Positions 44,681 to 52,484 of a stretch of DNA of 64,000 nucleotides are shown here, in pieces. The notes below the pieces were generated by a model, which had not been told where the DNA came from, did no database searches, and saw only the letters and a program-made list of their open reading frames with translations. This stretch comes from Streptomyces aidingensis (GTDB taxonomy: Bacteria > Actinomycetota > Actinomycetes > Streptomycetales > Streptomycetaceae). Within the stretch, counting starts at the first letter, position 1. Each line of letters begins with the position of its first letter. A program made the position numbers and the translations under genes. The stretch spans positions 6,274 to 70,273 of the forward strand of contig NZ_FOLM01000003.1 in the NCBI RefSeq assembly GCF_900112355.1, in the 5' to 3' direction.

Positions 44681-45439
44681 GTGGCCGAACTCGTCTTCTT
44701 CACCGGAACCATGGACTGCGGCAAGAGCACCCTGGCGCTGCAGATCCAGCACAACCGCTCGGCGCGGGGCCTGAAGGGCCTGATCTTCACCCGTAACGAC
44801 CGGGCGGGGGAGGGGCGGCTCTCCTCCCGCCTGGGCCTGGTCACCGACGCCGTGGAGGCGGGTGACGCCTTCGACTTCCATGCCTACCTGGTCAAGTACC
44901 TCACCGGCGGCGGCCGGGCCGATTATGTGATCGCCGACGAGGCGCAGTTCCTCACCCCCGGGCAGGTCGACCAGCTGGCCCGGGTGGTGGACGACCTGGG
45001 CATCGACGTCTTCGCCTTCGGCATCACCACCGACTTCCGCACCAAGCTCTTTCCCGGCTCGCAGCGGCTCCTCGAACTCGCCGACCGGGTGCAGACCCTC
45101 CAGGTGGAGGCGCTGTGCTGGTGCGGCGCCCGGGCCACGCACAACGCCCGCACCCTGGACGGCCGGATGGTGGTCGAGGGCGCCCAGGTGGTGGTCGGCG
45201 ACGTCGGGGACGCCGCCGGTGCCGGTGGTGCCGCTGGTGCCGGTGGTGCGGGCAACGCCGCGGGACGGGCGGACGGCGGCCCGGGGCGGGTCGGCTACGA
45301 GGTGCTGTGCCGCCGCCACCACCGGCGCCGGCTGACCGCCGCCGCGGCCGGGGCCGCCGTGCTCTCCCCGGACGTGCTGCCGCTGGACCACGGCCCGGCG
45401 GGCATCCCCGCCCAGCCCGGGCACGGCCGCCCCGCCTGA
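44681..45439 (+). CDS. tdk: Thymidine kinase
   Basis: A 252-residue type II thymidine kinase that phosphorylates deoxythymidine for salvage. Walker A GTMDCGKST is at residues 9-17, DEAQF near 86, and GITTDFRTKLFPGS marks the active site. A zinc lobe is formed by LCWCGARATHNAR and LCRRHHRRR. Between them, about 25 residues of Ala/Gly repeat ([20 protein letters not shown]) are inserted into the lasso region, unlike the usual family. The tail after the zinc lobe is also long. GTG 44681 follows a weak GAGAAAG site. Confidence 0.9.
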   Translation: MAELVFFTGTMDCGKSTLALQIQHNRSARGLKGLIFTRNDRAGEGRLSSRLGLVTDAVEAGDAFDFHAYLVKYLTGGGRADYVIADEAQFLTPGQVDQLARVVDDLGIDVFAFGITTDFRTKLFPGSQRLLELADRVQTLQVEALCWCGARATHNARTLDGRMVVEGAQVVVGDVGDAAGAGGAAGAGGAGNAAGRADGGPGRVGYEVLCRRHHRRRLTAAAAGAAVLSPDVLPLDHGPAGIPAQPGHGRPA

Positions 45440-45465
45440 CCGTCCCGCCCGACCGCCCCGCGGCA

Positions 45466-46254
45466 TCAGGCGGCGGGCGGCGGCTCCTCCAGAGCGGCGA
45501 ACGGCGTGCCCTCCGGGTCGCTGATCACCGCCATCCTGCCGAACGGGGTCCGCCGCACCTCCCCGGTCAGCCGGCCGCCCAGCTCCGGCACCCGGCCGGT
45601 CACCCGGTCCAGATCGGTCACCGAGAAGTAGACCAGCCAGTGCGAGCCGCGGTCGTGCGGCACCGCCCGCGGCCCCACCCCGTGGATGCCGGCCACCGGC
45701 CGCCCGGAGTGGTGCAGGGTCAGATAGTCCAGGCTCGGCAGCCTGGGCTCCGGCCGCGGGTCGTAGTCGAAGACCACCGCGTAGAACTTGCTGACCGCCG
45801 AGGACTCCGGCGTGATCAGCTCCATCCACACCGGTACCCCGGGCAGCGCCGCGAACCGGCAGCCCGGGTGCTCGCCGGGCTGGAAGACGCCGAACACCGC
45901 GCCGACCGTGTCGGCGGCGATCGCCATCCGGCCGGAGTGCGCCACATCCATCGGGCCGATCGCCAGGGTGCCGCCGCACTCCCGGATCATGTCGCAGGTG
46001 GCGTCCGCGTCGGCGGCGGTGATGTACGGCAGCCAGGTCGCCGGCCGGCCCAGCCGCTCGGCGCGGCCGGCCAGGCCGGCCACCGGGTGCCCGCCCAGCA
46101 CGGCCCTGGCATACGGGCTGAGCTGCTCCGGGCCCGCCCGGTACGTCCAGCCGAACAGCTCGCCGTAGAAGCGCTGGGCAACGGGCAGATCGTGCACCAG
46201 CAGGCTCGCCCAGCAGGGGGCACCGGGGCCGGGCGGGTTCCAGGACTCGGTCAT
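45466..46254 (-). CDS. VOC (glyoxalase-fold) family protein
   Basis: A 262-residue protein of two paired glyoxalase/dioxygenase-like domains. The N-terminal half has WASLLVHDLPVAQRFYGELFGWTYRAG, and the C-terminal half has WMELITPESSAVSKFYAVVFDYD with VYFSVTDLDRV and PFGRMAVISDPEGTPFAAL, the typical ends. Metal ligands cannot be assigned confidently, and the reaction is unknown. The start at 46254 has AGGAGAGG upstream. It is convergent with the kinase gene and divergent from the sulfurtransferase. Confidence 0.85.
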   Translation of the reverse strand: MTESWNPPGPGAPCWASLLVHDLPVAQRFYGELFGWTYRAGPEQLSPYARAVLGGHPVAGLAGRAERLGRPATWLPYITAADADATCDMIRECGGTLAIGPMDVAHSGRMAIAADTVGAVFGVFQPGEHPGCRFAALPGVPVWMELITPESSAVSKFYAVVFDYDPRPEPRLPSLDYLTLHHSGRPVAGIHGVGPRAVPHDRGSHWLVYFSVTDLDRVTGRVPELGGRLTGEVRRTPFGRMAVISDPEGTPFAALEEPPPAA

Positions 46255-46424
46255 CGTCGCCTCTCCTCGGAACGTGCGACGGCGGACGCGGACGGGAACG
46301 GGTGGGGATACGGGGCTGTACCGCCGCCGCCGTGCGCAGCCGATGGTCGCATCCCCCGGCACGGCCTCACCCCGGGCCGCGCCGGAAAACCGCGCGATCC
46401 GTGCGGGTGCCACCGGACGGGCGA

Positions 46425-46430
46425 CCACAA
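46425..46430 (+). promoter_or_regulatory. -10 element of sulfurtransferase gene
   Basis: CACAAT ends seven bases before ATG 46438, implying a leaderless transcript. Confidence 0.5.
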
Positions 46431-46437
46431 TGGCCCC

Positions 46438-47280
46438 ATGGCAGCCATCATCTCCGCATCCGAACTTCTGAGCGAGTTGGCGGCGTCCGCGGGGACGCCG
46501 GAACGCCGGCCGGTCCTGCTGGACGTGCGCTGGCAGCTCGGCGGCCCACCCGGTGAGCGGGAGTACCGCGCCGGGCATCTCCCCGGCGCCGTCTACATCG
46601 ACCTGGACACCGTGCTCGCCGCGCCGCCCGGCCCCGGTGGCCGGCACCCGCTGCCCGAGCCCGGGGCCTTCGGGGCGGCCATGCGCCTGGCCGGCGTCCG
46701 GCACGACCGCCCGGTGGTCACCTACGACGGCGGCCAGGGCTGGGGCGCGGCCCGGGCCTGGTGGCTGCTGCGCTGGGCCGGGCACCGGCAGGTGCGGGTC
46801 CTGGACGGCGGCCTGGCCGCCTGGACCGGCGAGCTCACCGAGGAGGTCCCCGTTCCCGAGCCGGGCGACTTCCGGCCCCGGCCCGGCGCACTGCCGCTGC
46901 TCGACGCGGAGGGCGCCGCCGGGCTGGCCCGCGACGGCCTGCTGCTGGACGCCCGCGCGGCCGAGCGCTACCGGGGCGAGACGGAGCCGGTCGACCCGGT
47001 GGCCGGACACATCCCCGGCGCGGTCTGTGCCCCGACCACCGAGAACACCGGGCCGGACGGCCGCCTCCGCCCGGCGGCGGAGCTGGCCCGCCGCTTCGCG
47101 GCGCTGGGCGCCGGGCCGGACACCCCGGTCGGCGTCTACTGCGGCTCGGGCGTCTCCGCGGCCCACGAGGTGCTGGCGCTGGCGGTGGCGGGCATCGACG
47201 CCGCGCTCTACGCCGGCTCCTGGAGCGAATGGTGCGCCGACCCCGACCGCCCGGTCGCCACCGGCCCCCACCCCGGCTGA
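46438..47280 (+). CDS. sseA: 3-mercaptopyruvate-type sulfurtransferase
   Basis: A 280-residue two-rhodanese-domain enzyme that transfers sulfur from mercaptopyruvate or thiosulfate. The N-terminal half (VLLDVRWQLGGPPGEREYRAGHLPGAVYIDLD) is the inactive domain. The catalytic cysteine near residue 235 lies in VYCGSGVSA; CGSGV is the mercaptopyruvate form, while thiosulfate enzymes have CRKG-type loops. ATG 46438 is immediately downstream of a -10 box. The partner pathway is probably cysteine catabolism or thiolation; no linked gene indicates which. Confidence 0.9.
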   Translation: MAAIISASELLSELAASAGTPERRPVLLDVRWQLGGPPGEREYRAGHLPGAVYIDLDTVLAAPPGPGGRHPLPEPGAFGAAMRLAGVRHDRPVVTYDGGQGWGAARAWWLLRWAGHRQVRVLDGGLAAWTGELTEEVPVPEPGDFRPRPGALPLLDAEGAAGLARDGLLLDARAAERYRGETEPVDPVAGHIPGAVCAPTTENTGPDGRLRPAAELARRFAALGAGPDTPVGVYCGSGVSAAHEVLALAVAGIDAALYAGSWSEWCADPDRPVATGPHPG

Positions 47281-47302
47281 GCCCGCACTGCCCGGCTCGG
47301 CA

Positions 47303-47358
47303 CACGGCGGGCCGCGTCGGCCCCGGGCCCGCACGGCCCGGGCCTGCGGCCCGCCGTG
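47303..47358. terminator. Bidirectional terminator between sseA and sepH
   Basis: Outer arms 47303-47315 (CACGGCGGGCCGC) and 47346-47358 pair perfectly, with an inner GGCCCGGGCC-type stem inside. It lies between convergent stops. Confidence 0.8.
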
Positions 47359-47363
47359 AGCCG

Positions 47364-48398
47364 TCAGTCCTTCTTCTTGCGGCGGGTGCCGAAGACGATC
47401 TCGTCCCAGCTCGGCACGGCGGCCCGGCGGCCGGGGCGGACGCCGTCCGCCTCCGCCTGCTTGTCGGTGGTGCCGACCAGGCGGTCCCGGTGGCCGGAGA
47501 CCGCGCGCGGCATCAGCACGTCCGCGTACGCCGAGCCGGCGCTGGCGGCCGGGCGCTGCTGCTCGGCCGGCGGCTCCGGCGCCGCCGCGGCCGGCGGTTC
47601 GCCGGTGCCCGGTCCCTCGGCCGCCGGAGCGGGCTGCGGGCCCGGTACCACCAGATCGCCCCGGAAGTTCGGCACCGCCTCCAGCAGGCTGGTCAGCGAG
47701 TCGCCGTCGTCGGCCGGGGAACGGCTCCCGGCGGTCGCGGCCGGGCGGCCCCGGCCGCCGCCGTCCCGCTCGCCGTCCCGTGGCAGCCGGGCGATCCGCG
47801 GCACGAACGGCGTGCTGGGCTGCTCCGGGGTGTCGTCGGTGTCGCCGATCAGCGACCGCGCCTCGTCGTCCACCGGCTGCACCAGCCGGCGCGGCGGGTC
47901 GTAGGACCAGCTCGCCGAATGCGTCTCGCCCGCGACCCGGTAGACCAGCAGCACCTCCCAGGTGCCGTCGTCGCGCCGCCAGGAGTCCCAGCGCACCGTG
48001 TCCCGGTCCGCGCCGCGCACCAGCAGCCGTTCGGCCACCGCCTCGCCGAGCTGCGGACCGGTCGTCTCGCCGGGACGCCGCACCGGGGTGTTCCGGGCCC
48101 GCTCGGCCATGAAGGCCCGCTCGGCCAGTACCGGCCCCTCGAAGCGGCGCACCCGCTCCACCGGGATGCCGGCCGCCTGGGCGACCTCGTCGGCCGTGGC
48201 CCCGGCTCGTATCCGGGCCTGGATGTCGCGCGGGCGCAGAATCGACTCTGCCTCGATCTGGCCCATCCGCGCCCGGTCGTTGCGCACCGCGGCGCGCAGC
48301 CGCTCGTCGATGGGAAGCGTGTATTCCGCATTGTCGGCACCCTTGAGCACCAGCCGTGTGCCGTCGTTGCTGACGGCCACGACACGCAATTCGGGCAT
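47364..48398 (-). CDS. sepH: Septation protein SepH
   Basis: A 344-residue actinobacterial cell-division regulator that binds FtsZ and stimulates Z-ring assembly. The N-terminal DUF3071 region (MPELRVVAVSNDGTRLVLKGADNAEYTLPIDERLRAAV) contains a helix-turn-helix-like segment (ARIRAGATADEVAQAAGIPVERVRRFE). The middle and C-terminal parts are Pro/Ala-rich and disordered, ending with the conserved VPSWDEIVFGTRRKKKD motif. ATG 48398 has GGGAGG upstream. In S. coelicolor this gene also lies near hemH. The identity is supported by both ends of the protein. Confidence 0.93.
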   Translation of the reverse strand: MPELRVVAVSNDGTRLVLKGADNAEYTLPIDERLRAAVRNDRARMGQIEAESILRPRDIQARIRAGATADEVAQAAGIPVERVRRFEGPVLAERAFMAERARNTPVRRPGETTGPQLGEAVAERLLVRGADRDTVRWDSWRRDDGTWEVLLVYRVAGETHSASWSYDPPRRLVQPVDDEARSLIGDTDDTPEQPSTPFVPRIARLPRDGERDGGGRGRPAATAGSRSPADDGDSLTSLLEAVPNFRGDLVVPGPQPAPAAEGPGTGEPPAAAAPEPPAEQQRPAASAGSAYADVLMPRAVSGHRDRLVGTTDKQAEADGVRPGRRAAVPSWDEIVFGTRRKKKD

Positions 48399-48925
48399 GA
48401 GGACCTCCCGGGTGCCTGCCGACGTCACCTGCGTTGCTGCTCCCGCTAGACGAGTGTGGCCTGCCCGGGTGCAGCCCGCCACAACCTTGCCGACTTACCC
48501 CGGCGTGTCGAGCCTCGGCCCTCGCTCACCGTTATGGCAGGGTAGCCAATTCGCCACTTTCGGTGATCGACGCGGCTTGCTTCGCACACTTCAGGGCAGA
48601 CGGGGGTCGAGGCCAGGACTCGCCACACTACTCCATTGGGGCCAACCCGGGGCGGTTGCCGCCAGGATCACCCATTCTTGTGGCTTCTTGTGGCGCCCGT
48701 CCGGGGAGTCCGGTGCCTCTCGTTCTTCACCTGTTGGAGTGATCACCCGCCCGGAAATGGCGAAAGCGGAACGTTTGCCGCGCGACTGAGGTAAGTCACT
48801 GGGACAGAAGAATACGCCCGAGTGGACCTCGCTCGCTTGACGCAGCGTCAGGTAAAAAGTCGGTATAGCGCCCGACGCGCCCGGCCCCCGGTCCGGGTGA
48901 CAGTGGGCGGTGCGAGGATGGCGGC
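48399..48925. other. Divergent region between sepH and hemH
   Basis: A 527-base gap. TTGACG (48837-48842) is followed by GGTAAAAAGTCGGTATAGC, with TATAGC 21 bases on, a weak promoter candidate about 60 bases before hemH. Another -10-like sequence (GAGGAT, 48914-48919) sits right before the hemH start. The sepH promoter must lie in the left half, but I cannot place it. Open frames crossing this gap show no family features. Confidence 0.4.
48914..48919 (+). promoter_or_regulatory. -10-like element at hemH
   Basis: GAGGAT ends six bases before ATG 48926, which has no ribosome site. This fits the leaderless pattern seen elsewhere in the window, though the hexamer departs from TANNNT. Confidence 0.4.
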
Positions 48926-50089
48926 ATGTCGCACACCCCGGCGCCGGCCGCACGGACCGGCTCCCACCCCACCGATCCGACCCCGTACGACGCCCTGCTG
49001 CTGCTCTCCTTCGGCGGCCCGGAGGGCCCCGAGGACGTGGTGCCCTTCCTGGAGAACGTCACCCGCGGCCGGGGGATCCCGCGCGAACGGCTGGAGGAGG
49101 TCGGCCGGCACTACTACCTCTTCGGCGGCGTCAGCCCGATCAACGGGCAGAACCGCCGGCTGCTGGCCGCGCTGCGGGAGGACTTCGCCGCGCAGGGCCT
49201 GGCGCTCCCGGTCCACTGGGGCAACCGCAACTGGGCCCCCTATCTGACCGACACCCTGCGGGAGATGACGCGGGCCGGCCACCGGCGCGTCCTCGCCGTG
49301 GTCACCAGCGCCTACTCCTCCTACTCCGGCTGCCGCCAGTACCGCGAGGATCTGGCCGAGGCGCTGGCCGCGCTCACCGGCGAGGGGCTCACCCCGCCCC
49401 GGGTGGACAAGCTGCGCGTCTACTTCAACCACCCCGGGTTCCTCGGCCCGATGACGGACGGCGTGCTGGCCGCCCTGGAGCGGCTGCCCGAGGCCGTGCG
49501 CGACCGGGCCGAGCTGGTCTTCACCACCCATTCCCTGCCCACCGCCGCCGCCGATGTCTCCGGACCGCCCGGCTCCCACGGCGGCCCCGGCGGCGCCTAT
49601 GCGGCCCAGCACCTGGACGCGGCGCGGTACATCGCCGATGCGGTGCGGGAGGCCACCGGCGTGGAGCGGCCCTGGCAGCTCGTCTACCAGTCGCGCAGCG
49701 GCGCCCCGCACATCCCCTGGCTGGAGCCGGACGTCTGCGACCACCTGGAGGAGCTGCACGCCCGGGGGGCCGGGGCCGTGGTGATGATCCCGGTCGGCTT
49801 CGTCTCCGACCACATGGAGGTCCGCTACGACCTGGACACCGAGGCGATGGCGGTGGCGGAGAAGCTGGGCCTGCCGGCCGTCCGCTCCGCCACCGTGGGG
49901 GACGATCCCCGGTTCGTGGCCGCGCTGCGCGACCTGGTGCTGGAACGGGCCGCCACGGAGCGCGGCGAGCGCCCCGAGCGCTGCGCCCTGGGCGCCCTCG
50001 GCCCGGGCCACGACCTCTGCCCGGCGGGCTGCTGCCCCGGCCGCGCCGCGAAACCCGCGGCGGCGGGCGCCGACAGCCCGTTCGCCTGA
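48926..50089 (+). CDS. hemH: Ferrochelatase (coproporphyrin type)
   Basis: A 387-residue enzyme that inserts iron into porphyrin. Actinobacterial forms use coproporphyrin III. Key segments are [59 protein letters not shown] (catalytic His) and [16 protein letters not shown]. The C-terminus carries a cysteine cluster ([18 protein letters not shown]), as expected for the [2Fe-2S] site of actinobacterial enzymes. It is followed by the SuhB-like gene after 101 bases. Confidence 0.95.
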   Translation: MSHTPAPAARTGSHPTDPTPYDALLLLSFGGPEGPEDVVPFLENVTRGRGIPRERLEEVGRHYYLFGGVSPINGQNRRLLAALREDFAAQGLALPVHWGNRNWAPYLTDTLREMTRAGHRRVLAVVTSAYSSYSGCRQYREDLAEALAALTGEGLTPPRVDKLRVYFNHPGFLGPMTDGVLAALERLPEAVRDRAELVFTTHSLPTAAADVSGPPGSHGGPGGAYAAQHLDAARYIADAVREATGVERPWQLVYQSRSGAPHIPWLEPDVCDHLEELHARGAGAVVMIPVGFVSDHMEVRYDLDTEAMAVAEKLGLPAVRSATVGDDPRFVAALRDLVLERAATERGERPERCALGALGPGHDLCPAGCCPGRAAKPAAAGADSPFA

Positions 50090-50190
50090 CCGGCCGGGTC
50101 CGGACGGGCAGCACAGGCGGGCGGCGGCCGTCCTCGACGGTGAGGGCGGGCAGCCGCCCGCGACGAGTCACATGCGAGGAGCACCACCAC

Positions 50191-51042
50191 GTGTCCCAGT
50201 CACCGAATCACCCCGGCCGTCCCGATCCGGACGAACTGCTGGCGCTCGCGCTGGAGGCGGCACGCCGGGCCGGCGAGCTGCTGCGCGACGGCCGCCCCGC
50301 CGACCTCGGGGTGACCGCCACCAAGTCAAGCCCGATCGACGTGGTCACCGAGATGGACGTCGCCGCCGAGAAGCTGATCACCGGCTTTCTCGCCGAGCAC
50401 CGCCCTCAGGACGCGGTGCTCGGCGAGGAGAGCGGCGACAGCCGGGGCCGCAGCGGGATCCGCTGGGTCATCGACCCGCTGGACGGCACCGTCAACTACC
50501 TCTACGGCCTGCCCGGCTGGGCCGTGTCCATCGCCGCCGAGGCGGACGGCGAGACGGTCGCCGGGGTGGTGGCCGTGCCGATGCGCGGCGAGACCTTCCG
50601 CGCGGTGCGCGGCGGCGGTGCCTACCGGCGGGGCGGCATCGGCGCGGCGGCTGCCGAGGACTGGCAGCGGCTGCGCTGCCGCCCCTCGCCGCCGCTGTCC
50701 CAGGCCCTGATCGGCACGGGTTTCAACTACGTCACCGAGGTGCGGGCCGGCCAGGCCGAGGTGGTCCGCAAGCTGCTGCCGCTGGTGCGGGACATCCGCC
50801 GGGGCGGGGCCGCCGCGGTCGATCTGTGCGATCTGGCGGCCGGCCGGCTGGACGGCTTCTACGAGCGCGGGCTGCATCCCTGGGATCTGGCCGCCGGGGA
50901 GCTGATCGCCCGGGAGGCGGGCGCCCGCAGCGGCGGCCGGCCGGGCCGGCCGGCCGGGCGGGAGCTGTCCGTGCTGGCCGGCCCCGGAGTCTTCGCCGAG
51001 CTGCAGCCGCTGCTGGAGGAGTGGGGCGCCTGGCACGACTGA
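50191..51042 (+). CDS. Inositol monophosphatase-family phosphatase (SuhB-like)
   Basis: A 283-residue magnesium-dependent phosphatase. The metal-binding motifs are complete: GEESGD (near 79), WVIDPLDGTVNYLYG (near 95) and HPWDLAAGELIAREAG (near 230). It hydrolyses inositol phosphate or a similar small phosphate ester; the equivalent gene near sigA in M. tuberculosis is suhB. GTG 50191 follows GCGAGGA by ten bases. It is probably expressed from its own promoter after hemH. Confidence 0.9.
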   Translation: MSQSPNHPGRPDPDELLALALEAARRAGELLRDGRPADLGVTATKSSPIDVVTEMDVAAEKLITGFLAEHRPQDAVLGEESGDSRGRSGIRWVIDPLDGTVNYLYGLPGWAVSIAAEADGETVAGVVAVPMRGETFRAVRGGGAYRRGGIGAAAAEDWQRLRCRPSPPLSQALIGTGFNYVTEVRAGQAEVVRKLLPLVRDIRRGGAAAVDLCDLAAGRLDGFYERGLHPWDLAAGELIAREAGARSGGRPGRPAGRELSVLAGPGVFAELQPLLEEWGAWHD

Positions 51043-51080
51043 CCGGACGGTCACCGGATCCCGGCCGCCCGTGGGCGCCG

Positions 51081-51110
51081 GTGCCGGACCGGGCCGGACC
51101 GGGCCGGACA
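51081..51110. repeat. 10-bp tandem repeat after the phosphatase gene
   Basis: Three 10-bp units (GTGCCGGACC, GGGCCGGACC, GGGCCGGACA) run directly into the terminator hairpin. It is non-coding. Confidence 0.7.
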
Positions 51111-51111
51111 G

Positions 51112-51150
51112 GGCTGTGCCCCCGGAGTGTGGGGCTCCGGGGGCACAGCC
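51112..51150 (+). terminator. Terminator between phosphatase gene and small ORF
   Basis: Perfect 16-bp arms (51112-51127, GGCTGTGCCCCCGGAG, and 51135-51150) with a seven-base loop. Genes on both sides converge on it. Confidence 0.88.
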
Positions 51151-51204
51151 GACGCGATGACGGATGGTGCGGGTGCTCCGCTGATCCGGTCAGGGCCGAT
51201 CCGG

Positions 51205-51387
51205 TCAGGCGGACGCCGCGCCGCACGGGGTGACGTGCACTCCGTGCTCGGCGGCGATCCGGCGCAGATCCTCCAGCTCGGACTGCTCGACATCGATGCC
51301 GTAGACATCGCCGGCCTCGCGAGCGCGGTGCAGATTGGACTCGGTGTTACGGATGCGCTGCATGATGCCTGCGGTGAACGCGTCCAA
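51205..51387 (-). CDS. Small conserved helical protein
   Basis: A 60-residue protein beginning at a TTG codon with GAGGGGGC six bases upstream. The sequence is mostly one or two amphipathic helices (FTAGIMQRIRNTESNLHRAREAGDVYGIDVEQSELEDLRRIAAEHGV), of a kind I recognise as conserved in streptomycetes near cutRS. Function is unknown. An ATG at 51450 would add 21 residues (RTHRHPECRRPW...) that do not resemble the conserved part. It is divergent from cutR. Confidence 0.65.
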   Translation of the reverse strand: MDAFTAGIMQRIRNTESNLHRAREAGDVYGIDVEQSELEDLRRIAAEHGVHVTPCGAASA

Positions 51388-51697
51388 GGTGCGCCCCCTC
51401 GTCCAGGGTCGGCGGCACTCGGGGTGCCGGTGGGTGCGGGATGCGATCACAATGAGCCCGTGGACGGTCGGCAGCGGCCGGTGGCTTGCCGCCTACAAGG
51501 GGTGATCGCGTGGGTTGCAGGGCTCCTCCCCGGGAAGACCGGAGCGGAAACCTCCGGCCCCGAAAAATCCGCGACGGAAGTTCTTAACCTCGTGATTACG
51601 CGAGGACACGGCAGGATGGAGCGGGCGGTTCCCCGTCCGGCCGCGGAGCGCGTGTGCCCCCGCCGATCCCCCGCAGATGTCCCGGAAAGGAACTGAC
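51388..51697. other. Upstream region of cutR
   Basis: A 310-base region. CCTCG and CGAGG (51588-51605) form a short inverted repeat around TGATTACG, about 95-110 bases before cutR, next to TTCTTAAC, a rare A+T patch that could hold a promoter or CutR site. AAGGAACT precedes the GTG. No gene is supported. Confidence 0.4.
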
Positions 51698-52351
51698 GTG
51701 CGCGTACTGGTCGTGGAGGACGAGCAGTTGCTCGCCGACGCGGTCGCCACCGGCCTGCGCCGGGAGGCGATGGCGGTGGATGTGGTGTACGACGGAGCCG
51801 CGGCCCAGGAGCGCATCGACGTCAACGACTACGACGTGGTGGTGCTGGACCGCGACCTGCCCCTGGTGCACGGGGACGAGGTGTGCCGCCACATCGTCGA
51901 GCTCGGCGCGCCCACCCGGGTGCTGATGCTCACCGCCTCCGGCGATGTCAGCGACCGGGTGGAGGGCCTGGAGCTGGGGGCCGACGACTATCTGCCCAAG
52001 CCCTTCGCCTTCAGCGAACTGATCGCCCGGGTGCGGGCGCTCGGGCGGCGGGCCACGCCCGCGCTGCCCCCGGTGCTGGAACGGGCCGGCATCAAGCTCG
52101 ACCCCAACCGCCGCCAGGTCTTCCGGGACGGCCGGGAGGTGCATCTGGCGCCCAAGGAGTTCGCCGTGCTTGAGGTGCTGATGCGCGGCGCGGGCACCGT
52201 CGTCTCGGCGGAGCATCTGCTGGAGAAGGCGTGGGACGAGAACACCGATCCCTTCACCAATGTGGTGCGGGTCACCGTGATGACGCTGCGCCGCAAGCTC
52301 GGCGAACCGCCGGTGATCACCACCGTGCCCGGCGCGGGCTACCGCATCTGA
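51698..52351 (+). CDS. cutR: Response regulator CutR
   Basis: A 217-residue OmpR/PhoB-family response regulator. The receiver has the acidic pocket (VVEDEQ), phospho-acceptor Asp51 (LDRDLP), the LMLTASG and YLPKPFAF segments with the conserved Lys. The DNA-binding domain ends in FTNVVRVTVMTLRRKLGEPPVITTVPGAGYRI. It is close to S. lividans/S. coelicolor CutR, whose partner is CutS. GTG 51698 has GGAAAGGA seven bases before it; the ATG at 51677 is upstream of that site. Confidence 0.95.
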   Translation: MRVLVVEDEQLLADAVATGLRREAMAVDVVYDGAAAQERIDVNDYDVVVLDRDLPLVHGDEVCRHIVELGAPTRVLMLTASGDVSDRVEGLELGADDYLPKPFAFSELIARVRALGRRATPALPPVLERAGIKLDPNRRQVFRDGREVHLAPKEFAVLEVLMRGAGTVVSAEHLLEKAWDENTDPFTNVVRVTVMTLRRKLGEPPVITTVPGAGYRI

Positions 52352-52376
52352 CCCCCGCCCCCTCGGCCGCCCCGAC

Positions 52377-52484
52377 ATGACATTGCTCACACGGAACACC
52401 CGGATCACACCGATCACGCCTATCACACTGATCACATCGGTCACACCGATCACACCCATCACACGGATGACACGGACGCCATGA
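52377..52484 (+). CDS. Possible 35-residue Ile-Thr-Pro mini-ORF
   Basis: ATG 52377 opens a 35-codon frame built mainly of repeated ITP, ITL and ITR units, ending RMTRTP. Its TGA (52482-52484) overlaps the cutS ATG (52481-52483) as ATGA, the usual arrangement of translationally coupled genes. It uses nine ACA codons, rare in this genome, and has no ribosome site. It may be translated to couple cutS to upstream ribosomes, or the frame may be a by-product of the 9-bp DNA repeat. Confidence 0.35.
   Translation: MTLLTRNTRITPITPITLITSVTPITPITRMTRTP
52385..52474 (+). repeat. Ten 9-bp tandem repeats between cutR and cutS
   Basis: Units close to GATCACACC run without interruption from 52385 to 52474, six bases short of the cutS start. 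All frames are free of stops inside the array. In the cutS frame it reads as His/Asp/Thr triplets (DHT-like), open back to the cutR stop but without a start codon. Purpose unknown. Confidence 0.9.
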
